From CAYVBE01 sp964448935 (lineage in GTDB: Bacteria; Planctomycetota; Brocadiia; SM23-32), in the NCBI GenBank assembly GCA_964448935.1, contig CAYVBE010000081.1:1-16345 (forward strand): a stretch of 16,345 bases of DNA, given 5' to 3'. The stretch's first letter is position 1. Each line of letters begins with the position of its first letter. The translations under genes were made by a program, and so were the position numbers. Below the pieces are notes generated by a model that saw only the letters and a list, made by a program, of their open reading frames with translations, did no database searches and had not been told where the DNA came from. Below, in pieces: positions 7,603-12,799 of this stretch.

Positions 7603-7937
7603 CGTCCTGGTGCATCGTTAAGAAAGGCGAACACGGTTCGCTCCTCCGCTCGCCGGAGGGGCTGTTCGTGGTCCCCGGTTTTCCGCACGAAGACGTCGTG
7701 GACCCGACGGGCGCGGGCGATTCGTTCGCCGGGGGACTGATGGGCTATATAGCCGGGCAGGACGCCGTGGATATGCAGGCGCTGGCGGCGGGCGTCATCC
7801 ACGGAACCATCACCTCATCGTTCGCCATAGAGCGCTTCGGCCCCCGGGGCCTGGAAGGCCTCACGCCGGAAGCAATCCAGGCAAGGCTGAAAGAATTCCT
7901 CGCCGCAACCCGCCTCGCCGCCGATGCCGCTATGTAG
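7603..7937 (+). pseudogene. Truncated duplicate of the PfkB kinase 3' end
   Basis: Encodes residues corresponding to about 195-302 of the intact kinase, including DPTGAGDSFAGG, in an uninterrupted frame that ends DAAM and a TAG stop at 7935-7937. In that frame a TAA at 7599-7601 sits just before the duplicated sequence and there is no ATG, so it cannot make a full kinase. The differences are few (for example SPEGLF for SPGGLF, LTPEAIQAR for LTQEAIQSR), so either the duplication is recent or the copies are kept alike by recombination. Which copy is the original 3' end is not decidable from this window. Confidence 0.92.
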
Positions 7938-7977
7938 TCATAGCGAGGAGCCGCCGCGCCCACCGGAAACCGTGTAG

Positions 7978-8063
7978 CACAGGCGCCCACGCCTGTGGCT
8001 GTTCACAGCCAAGAAGAATGACGGGACGTTCCCGGCATTCTTCCCAGCCGCCCCAAGGGCGGC
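7978..8063. repeat. Cluster of four consecutive hairpins (REP-like)
   Basis: Four perfect or near-perfect inverted repeats in a row: CACAGGCG-CCCA-CGCCTGTG (7978-7997), GGCTG-TTCA-CAGCC (7997-8010), GAAGAATG-A-CGGGA-CGT-TCCCG-G-CATTCTTC (8013-8043) and GCCGCCC-CAA-GGGCGGC (8047-8063). The first and third types recur elsewhere in the window (9677-9695; 9832-9861; 14718-14739). They lie between the PfkB remnant and the sulfatase promoter. Confidence 0.8.
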
Positions 8064-8087
8064 CAGGCAACCTCGCCGTTTCCCACG

Positions 8088-8136
8088 CACGCCGTCCGCC
8101 GTCTATCGTCCGTCGTCCATCGTCCGTCCTTCGCCG
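8088..8136. repeat. Low-complexity CGTCC/CCATCGT tract, second copy
   Basis: About 50 bp of near-repeats of CGTCC and TCGTC, resembling 5798-5870 and likewise ending about 8 bp before a promoter -35 box (8145). Confidence 0.6.
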
Positions 8137-8144
8137 CCTTTACA

Positions 8145-8173
8145 TTGCACCCCGCCCCCACCCAACGTAAACT
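8145..8173 (+). promoter_or_regulatory. Candidate promoter of the sulfatase gene
   Basis: TTGCAC (8145-8150), a C-rich 17-nt spacer, TAAACT (8168-8173); about 35 nt before the ATG. Same architecture as the PfkB promoter at 5878-5906. Confidence 0.5.
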
Positions 8174-8209
8174 GCCCCCGGACCGCACCACCTCAGTGGA
8201 GCCACAGAT

Positions 8210-9625
8210 ATGCCCTCCACCGACCCCGACCGCCCCAACGTCATCGTCGTCCTCACCGACGACCAGGGTTACTGGGCCATGGGCTGCGCCGGCAACCCCG
8301 AGGTCCGCACCCCCAACCTCGACCGCCTGGCCGCCACCGGCACCCGTTTCGAGAACTTCTTCTGCGTCACACCCGTCTGCTCCGCCGCCCGCGCCGCCCT
8401 GCTCACCGGCCGCATCGCCTCCCAGAACGGCGTGCACGACTGGATCGCCGGCGGCAAGGACATCGTCTTCCTCGAGGGCCGGCCCGGCTACACCGACGTC
8501 CTCGCGCGCAACGGTTACGTCTGCGGGCTCAGCGGCAAATGGCACCTCGGCGACGCCTCGTTCCCCCAGAAGGGCTTCACCTTCTGGCGCCCGCGCGCCG
8601 GCGGCGGCTATACCGAGCCCGCCTTCTACGACGAAGACGGCGCCGTCCACCGCCCCGGCGGCTACCTGACCGACGCCATCACGGACAACGCGCTCGACTT
8701 CCTCGACTCCCGGCTCGGCGACGACCGCCCCTTCTACCTCAGCGTCCACCACGTCGCCCCGCACAGCCCCTGGCGTCGGGAGCACCACCCCGCCGAGTAT
8801 TTTGACACCTACTACGAGCACTGCCCACTCGAATCCGCCCCCCGCGAGCCCAAACACCCGGACGACGCCGGTGTCACGGATTTCTTCGACTCCCCCGAGC
8901 GGCGCCGCGAGAAGCTCAGCGGCTACTACGCCGCCATCACGGCCATGGACGCCAACCTGGGGCGCATCCTGGGCTGGCTGCGGCGCCACGGCCTGACGGA
9001 GAACACCATCGTGTTCTTCACCAGCGACAATGGCATGAACATGGGTCACCACGGGGTCTGCGGCAAGGGCAACGGCACGCTGCCGGTCAACCTCTACGAC
9101 ACCTCGGTCAAAGTGCCCGGCCTCATCAGCCGCCCCGGCCACATACCCGAGGGCCGCGTCTGCCGGGGGCTCTACAGCCACTACGACTTCCGCCCCACTC
9201 TCATGGACTACCTCGGCCTGGAAGACCCCGAGGCGGAGGCCCTCCCCGGCACCAGCTTCGCCCGGCTGCTCCGGGGCGAGGAGGAGCGGGAGGAGGGCCA
9301 GGTGGTCGTCTTCGACGAATACGGCCCCGTCCGCATGGTGCGGACCAGAGAATGGAAATACATCCGCCGCTACGGCGGGGACCGCCCCGACGAACTCTAC
9401 GACCTTACCAAAGACCCCGGCGAGACGAAAAACCTCATCGAGAACCCCGGGCAGGCCGACCGCGTAGAGGAAATGCGCCAGGAACTCGGCCACTGGTTCG
9501 AGAAGTACGTAGACCCAACTTTCGACGGCTCAAGGTTACCGGTAACCGGCTGCGGCCAGCGAAAAATGGCCTACGAACCAGAAGCCTTCGCGCAGCGCTG
9601 GCCCGAAAGCTGGCTTCATAAGTAA
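8210..9625 (+). CDS. S1-family (arylsulfatase-type) sulfatase
   Basis: A 471-aa alkaline-phosphatase-superfamily sulfatase. Metal-binding Asp17 and Asp18 lie in VVLTDDQG; the formylglycine signature is CSAARAALLTGR with Cys57 as the residue to be oxidised (CxAxR variant); SGKWHLGD gives Lys110 and His112; His181 and His185 lie in HHVAPHSP; TSDNG gives the second metal pair Asp273 and Asn274; Lys301 follows. The C-terminal half has the usual WKYIRRYGG and DELYDLTKDPGETKNL. It hydrolyses a sulfate ester, probably on a glycan or sugar. No signal peptide is visible (the protein starts MPSTDPDRPNVIVVL), so this copy looks cytoplasmic, unlike many polysaccharide sulfatases. ATG 8210 is supported by GGAG at 8198-8201. 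No maturation enzyme (FGE or anSME) is in the window. Confidence 0.95.
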   Translation: MPSTDPDRPNVIVVLTDDQGYWAMGCAGNPEVRTPNLDRLAATGTRFENFFCVTPVCSAARAALLTGRIASQNGVHDWIAGGKDIVFLEGRPGYTDVLARNGYVCGLSGKWHLGDASFPQKGFTFWRPRAGGGYTEPAFYDEDGAVHRPGGYLTDAITDNALDFLDSRLGDDRPFYLSVHHVAPHSPWRREHHPAEYFDTYYEHCPLESAPREPKHPDDAGVTDFFDSPERRREKLSGYYAAITAMDANLGRILGWLRRHGLTENTIVFFTSDNGMNMGHHGVCGKGNGTLPVNLYDTSVKVPGLISRPGHIPEGRVCRGLYSHYDFRPTLMDYLGLEDPEAEALPGTSFARLLRGEEEREEGQVVVFDEYGPVRMVRTREWKYIRRYGGDRPDELYDLTKDPGETKNLIENPGQADRVEEMRQELGHWFEKYVDPTFDGSRLPVTGCGQRKMAYEPEAFAQRWPESWLHK

Positions 9626-9661
9626 GGCCAGACCCAAAACATCCAGGAGGGCGCGCGCCGA

Positions 9662-9723
9662 CCGGAAACCGTGTAGCGCAGGCGCCTCGCCTGCGGTCGT
9701 TCGCCGTTCGCCGTTGCCGTTGC
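9662..9723. repeat. Dispersed repeat ACCGGAAACCGTGTAGC with hairpin CGCAGGCG-CCT-CGCCTGCG
   Basis: The stretch from 9662 matches 7962 onwards through ACCGGAAACCGTGTAGC, then each copy forms a hairpin of the same shape but different loop and end bases (9677-9695 here, 7978-7997 there). The G/A and C/T changes in the arms are matched, so the pairing is conserved. A reversed copy lies near 14381-14410. Confidence 0.75.
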
Positions 9724-9746
9724 TTCGAACTTCAGCCTTCGAACTT

Positions 9747-9765
9747 CCGCCGGCTCTGCCGGCGG
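9747..9765. repeat. Hairpin CCGCCGGC-TCT-GCCGGCGG
   Basis: Perfect 8-bp stem with a 3-nt loop. No T-tract follows, so I do not call it a terminator. Confidence 0.6.
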
Positions 9766-9831
9766 CCAGTCCTCGCCGTTTGCCTGCGCAAGCCGAATCC
9801 GCCCCGGGCTAACGTCCAGGATCCAAACCAT

Positions 9832-9861
9832 GAAGAATGACAGCCGGTCCCGTCGTTCTTC
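9832..9861. repeat. GAAGAATG-type hairpin, further dispersed copy
   Basis: Arms GAAGAATG (9832-9839) and CGTTCTTC (9854-9861) pair over 8 positions with one G-T, followed by CAAGCCGCC as in the copy at 8013-8043. Confidence 0.6.
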
Positions 9862-9993
9862 CAAGCCGCCCTCAGCCTGTCGAAGGCCGGCGCGGCAATC
9901 CCGCCGTTCTCCGCCCGAAAGCCGAACCCGCCAACATCGCACGGCGTGCGCCGTTCTCTCCCCTCACCTTTGTACTGTCTCCGCGTCTGTGCT

Positions 9994-10084
9994 GCCCCGC
10001 AGGGGCGAAACATAAAAGCCCAGGGCAAGGCCGAAGGCCGCCGCCCTGGGTAAGAATGCGTACAATAGACTGAGCCCTGCAGGG
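9994..10084. repeat. Three-part composite repeat: GCCCC-GCA-GGGGC, GCCCAGGGC...GCCCTGGG, CCCTGCAGGG
   Basis: A hairpin GCCCC-GCA-GGGGC (9994-10006) is followed by a larger hairpin with arms GCCCAGGGC and GCCCTGGG(T) (10018-10051) and an inner GGCC-GAA-GGCC, then the palindrome CCCTGCAGGG (10075-10084) and GCGGAAT. A degenerate version of the second and third parts lies at 14929-14989, and the second part alone at 4838-4874. Confidence 0.75.
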
Positions 10085-10115
10085 GCGGAATATGCGCGAG
10101 CGCGCCGACATACTA

Positions 10116-10144
10116 TTGAAACCGACTCAGTGCGACTATACAAT
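10116..10144 (+). promoter_or_regulatory. Sigma-70-like promoter of the second MntA-HepT pair
   Basis: TTGAAA (10116-10121), 17 nt, TACAAT (10139-10144): five of six consensus bases in each box. It gives a leader of about 115 nt before the ATG at 10268, long enough to hold regulatory structure, although I see no recognisable riboswitch in it. Confidence 0.65.
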
Positions 10145-10267
10145 CCGGTCGGATAGGGCTTTGTCGGGAAGCCGGCCAGCGGCGCAAAGCAATACCCCGA
10201 TGAATCCGGACGGACGGGCTCGTGGAACCGTAGAACATTTCTGCCGTCCCTCTCAGGGAGGCGAAAA

Positions 10268-10567
10268 ATGGCAGCCATCACGGTGGACAAGGAGGAACTG
10301 GCGGCGTTCTGCCGGCGGCACCATATCCGCAGGCTTTCGCTTTTCGGATCGGCGTTGCGGAACGACTTGGGCCCGGAAAGCGACGTGGACGTGCTCGTCG
10401 AATTCGAGCCCGGACACACCCCCGGTCTGGCTGTTGTGGATATAGAGGAGGAGTTGTCCGAGTTGCTGGGTGGACGCAGGGTGGACATGGTCAACCCGAA
10501 GTACCTGAACCGACGCCTCAAGAGCCGGGTGCTGGACGAAGCGGAGGTGCAGTATGCAGCGGGATGA
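10268..10567 (+). CDS. mntA: MntA-type nucleotidyltransferase antitoxin (second MntA-HepT pair)
   Basis: A 99-aa minimal nucleotidyltransferase with GS-x10-DxD (Gly27, Ser28, Asp39, Asp41) in LFGSALRNDLGPESDVDVLV and the third acidic residue Asp73 (RRVDMV). It shares motifs with the protein at 6935 but little other sequence, so the two pairs are not recent copies of each other. ATG 10268 is preceded by AGGGAGG (10256-10262). Expected role: AMPylation and silencing of the HEPN toxin encoded next, whose gene overlaps by 14 nt. Confidence 0.92.
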   Translation: MAAITVDKEELAAFCRRHHIRRLSLFGSALRNDLGPESDVDVLVEFEPGHTPGLAVVDIEEELSELLGGRRVDMVNPKYLNRRLKSRVLDEAEVQYAAG

Positions 10568-10904
10568 CAACGTTTATCTGGGCCATATGCTGGACACGGC
10601 TCGGAAAGTGAGGTCCAGAGTCGAGGGGAAAGCCCGGAGCGAATACGACGGCGACGAGGACCTGCGAATCGTCGTAGCCCACCTGGTGCAGACGATCGGA
10701 GAAGCGGCCTCGCAGGTGTCGGCCCGGACAAGGGAATCGCATCCCGAGATTCCGTGGAAACAGATCACGGGCATTCGCCATCGGATCGTCCATGACTACA
10801 TGCACGTTGATTATGATATCCTGTGGGAAGTCGCCACGGGGGACCTGCCCCGGTTGATTGAACTGCTGGAAGAGATCGTGCCGTCTGAGGATACCGACCA
10901 ATGA
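10554..10904 (+). CDS. hepT: HepT-like HEPN-domain ribonuclease toxin (DUF86, second pair)
   Basis: A 116-aa helical protein with the DUF86 layout: HMLDTARKVRSRV (11-23), VAHLVQTIGEAASQVS (41-56), IPWKQITGIRHRIVHDY (66-82) and the RNase motif R-x4-H-x-Y at Arg75, His80 and Tyr82. Its ATG lies inside the antitoxin gene (14-nt overlap). Its TGA overlaps, as ATGA, an ATG that opens a broken restriction-gene fragment, so the pair was once probably the front of a longer operon. Confidence 0.92.
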   Translation: MQRDDNVYLGHMLDTARKVRSRVEGKARSEYDGDEDLRIVVAHLVQTIGEAASQVSARTRESHPEIPWKQITGIRHRIVHDYMHVDYDILWEVATGDLPRLIELLEEIVPSEDTDQ

Positions 10905-10983
10905 AGTTCAGGTTCGATCCCGATCAGGAATGGCCCATCCCGAGGCGATTCAGGCCGTCACGCACCTGTTCGGTAGCCAGTAA
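10901..10983 (+). pseudogene. Remnant of the N-terminus of a type III restriction R subunit / DEAD-helicase gene
   Basis: From ATG 10901 the frame reads MKFRFDPDQEW and then turns into an unrelated Pro/Arg-rich tail. If one nucleotide is missing near 10934-10935, the next codons (10936-10980) read HPEAIQAVTHLFGSQ, followed by TAA at 10981. Together they resemble the opening of type III restriction (Res) helicase subunits, typically MKFxFDPxQxxQxxAIxAVxxLF. The match rests on remembered family patterns. Everything after about 27 codons is gone; the next bases are repeat-rich intergenic DNA. The ATG overlaps the HepT stop, so this was a coupled third gene. Confidence 0.55.
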
Positions 10984-11404
10984 AGTCAGCCGTGAAAAGT
11001 GGCGGGCCGTCGCTTCGGTCTTCGGGCTTCACGGTTCCCGGAGCTCCGCGCGTCATTGCGAGCCAGCATCCGGGCGGGCGCGGCAACCTCGGCGTCCTGC
11101 CGTTCTCTCCCCTCAACCTTTAACTGCTCTCTGATCTGCCGTTCGCCCCGCTCGTCTTTGCGACCCCACGCATCCCCCCGATTGTCATTTCGAGCCCGCC
11201 TTTGGGCGGGCGCGGCAATCTCGCCGCTCCGCCGTCCTCTGCTCTCGGCTTTCCACTGCTCTCCTGCCCTGTCCTACCCCCTGCTCTGTCGTGTCGGCGT
11301 GCTCAGGACCTTGAGCGGAGTTGGAAGACTCTGCTGCTCTCTCCAGCTCCGTGTGGAATGCTCCCCAAAATATGATCCAGATGCTGTGAGAGAGTCTCGG
11401 TGGT
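10984..11404. other. Gene-free region with dispersed motifs
   Basis: Two related stretches beginning GTCATTGCGAGCC (11052) and GTCATTTCGAGCC (11184) each continue to GGGCGGGCGCGGCAA. The second contains the hairpin GCCCGCC-TTTG-GGCGGGC (11194-11211). Pyrimidine-rich runs with CCGTTCTCTCCCCTCAA (near 11099) and TGCTCTC follow. I see no supportable gene. Confidence 0.65.
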
Positions 11405-11428
11405 GTGCTTTGGCGAGCGGTGGCTGTC

Positions 11429-11686
11429 GTGAAGAGAAAAAAGCGCAGACGGCAGCAGATAATTCATCGGCTGAGGTACACGGAGCCGAGTTGGCTGCCG
11501 CGGCACCCTGCACTGCGGCTCGGGCGCCCGTTCGAGGACAGTGCCTTGGAGCGATTTTTAGGCGCCGTTTTTGCCTTGGCTCAGTTGACCTCAGACGTTA
11601 TGATGTTGGACGTTCAGATTCCGGAAAAGAGCGGCGTGCGTTGGCAGGCAGCAGGCGGCCGGTGTGTCTCGGATGGCAGGGAGTGA
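11429..11686 (+). CDS. Possible small basic protein upstream of the DNA methyltransferase
   Basis: An open frame of about 85 codons from GTG 11429 (GTG 11405 and 11420 are in-frame alternatives). It begins VVKRKKRRRQQIIHRLRY, continues with a helix-like EDSALERFLGAVFALAQL, and ends at TGA 11684-11686, one nucleotide before the ATG of the methyltransferase. That spacing suggests translational coupling and is the main argument that the frame is real. No recognised domain, no clear helix-turn-helix, and no good Shine-Dalgarno. It could be a restriction-modification accessory or regulator, or a chance frame. Confidence 0.35.
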   Translation: MKRKKRRRQQIIHRLRYTEPSWLPRHPALRLGRPFEDSALERFLGAVFALAQLTSDVMMLDVQIPEKSGVRWQAAGGRCVSDGRE

Positions 11687-11687
11687 T

Positions 11688-12764
11688 ATGTCGACAGTAC
11701 ATAACGAGGTCCGGCTTTTTCACGAGACGTCGCAGGGCGCCGTTTACCTGGGAGACTCGCTTGAGGTGCTCGAGGCAGTTCTCGCGCCGGGGAGCGTGGA
11801 CCTTATCGTTACGAGTCCGCCGTTCGGGCTGGTTCGGGAGAAGGATTATGGCAATGTGCCCTCGGAAGATTATGTGGAATGGTTCAAGCCTTTCGGCGAG
11901 GCGTTCAAGAGAGCTCTCAAGCAGCAAGGGAGCCTGGTCATTGACATCGGGGGGGCCTGGGTGCGCGGGCAACCCACACGCAGCCTGTACCATTTCAAGC
12001 TGCTGATCATGCTGTGTGAAGAGCTCGGGTTCCACCTTGCCCAGGAGTTTTACTACTGGAATCCGTCCAAGCTGCCGACGCCCGCCGAATGGGTCACCGT
12101 GCGCCGCATTCGCGTGAAAGACGCCGTGAACTGCGTGTGGTGGCTTTCCCCTTCGCCCTGGCCGAAAGCCAGCAACCGTCGGGTTCTGCAACCCTACAGC
12201 GAGAGCATGAAGGATCTGTTGAAGACCGGCTGTAAAGCCCAGCGGCGGCCCTCCGGGCATGAGATCAGCGAGAATTTCTCCAAGCGCAACCGGGGCGCCA
12301 TACCGCCGAACCTGCTGGCTATACCGAATACGGAGAGCAACAGTCACTATCTTCAGTATTGCAGAGAACATGACATCAAGCCCCATCCCGCCAGGTTCCC
12401 GAGCACGCTGCCGGAGTTCTTCGTGCGGATGGTGACCGACCCCGGGGACACGGTTGTGGACCCCTTTGCCGGCAGCTGCGTGACCGGGGAAGTGTGCGAA
12501 CGCACGAGACGGAAATGGATATGCGTTGACGAGGTGGAAGAATATCTTGAGGGTGCTATGGCGCGCTTTGAGGCCGAACCGAAGCCTCAGCCGATGCGCC
12601 TGAGACAGACGCACCTGGCCCAGGTTGACTCAGAGGATGTCAGCGTTTCGCTGGACGATCCCGACAATTATTACAGTATCCCCAAGCCGGGCCTTCTGTG
12701 GGGGGACGTGAAGGAAGAACCTTTGCCGGAAGACGGCGGTAAGGAGCGCCCCGGTAAGGACTAA
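11688..12764 (+). CDS. Beta-class DNA methyltransferase, SPPF type (probably N4-cytosine, M.PvuII-like)
   Basis: A 358-aa amino-methyltransferase. The catalytic motif IV is VTSPPFGL (41-48, SPPF at 43-46); a motif X-like HPARFPSTLPEFFVRM follows at 233-248 and motif I, the SAM-binding DPFAGSCVTGE, at 258-268. The order IV before X/I is the beta class. SPPF followed by a KDYGN-like stretch recalls M.PvuII and other N4-cytosine enzymes, so the product is probably 4-methylcytosine; the target site cannot be read. A longer frame starts at GTG 11664, but ATG 11688 is preferred because GGGAG (11679-11683) precedes it. It converges with a putative nuclease gene 35 bp downstream. At 358 aa it is too short for a typical type III Mod subunit. 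Confidence 0.92.
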   Translation: MSTVHNEVRLFHETSQGAVYLGDSLEVLEAVLAPGSVDLIVTSPPFGLVREKDYGNVPSEDYVEWFKPFGEAFKRALKQQGSLVIDIGGAWVRGQPTRSLYHFKLLIMLCEELGFHLAQEFYYWNPSKLPTPAEWVTVRRIRVKDAVNCVWWLSPSPWPKASNRRVLQPYSESMKDLLKTGCKAQRRPSGHEISENFSKRNRGAIPPNLLAIPNTESNSHYLQYCREHDIKPHPARFPSTLPEFFVRMVTDPGDTVVDPFAGSCVTGEVCERTRRKWICVDEVEEYLEGAMARFEAEPKPQPMRLRQTHLAQVDSEDVSVSLDDPDNYYSIPKPGLLWGDVKEEPLPEDGGKERPGKD

Positions 12765-12799
12765 GGGCGCGAAGGTGGCCCGGGCGCGGACGTTGCGTC

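Larger units (their letters stand above)
9626..10115. other. Gene-free intergenic region dominated by hairpin repeats
   Basis: Nothing here looks coding on either strand. The open frames are GC-rich shadows with compositions dominated by Arg, Pro and Ala. The region holds a GTGTAGC-type repeat (9662-9723), isolated hairpins, a pyrimidine-rich motif CCGTTCTCTCCCCTCA near 9952 that recurs near 11099, and the composite element at 9994-10084. Confidence 0.7.

Noticed and set aside
6547..7924. Insertion sequence or transposon carrying the first toxin-antitoxin pair
   Set aside because: There is no transposase and no terminal inverted repeats. The flanking repeats are long pieces of the host gene, not short target duplications.
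8003..9493. A 496-codon open frame on the minus strand opposite the sulfatase
   Set aside because: Its composition (runs of Val, Gly, Ala and Glu) is the expected shadow of a GC-rich gene, and the plus strand shows a complete sulfatase with all catalytic residues.
10145..10267. Riboswitch or structured leader before the second MntA gene
   Set aside because: The leader is long, but I can fold no extended conserved structure and recognise no riboswitch core.
9964..10731. A 255-codon minus-strand frame spanning the composite repeat and the second MntA gene
   Set aside because: Ser/Arg/Pro-rich translation of repeat DNA and the antisense of a real gene. Frames of this kind over hairpin repeats give spurious protein families.
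11598..12614. A 338-codon minus-strand frame over the methyltransferase
   Set aside because: Antisense shadow; the methyltransferase motifs are on the plus strand.
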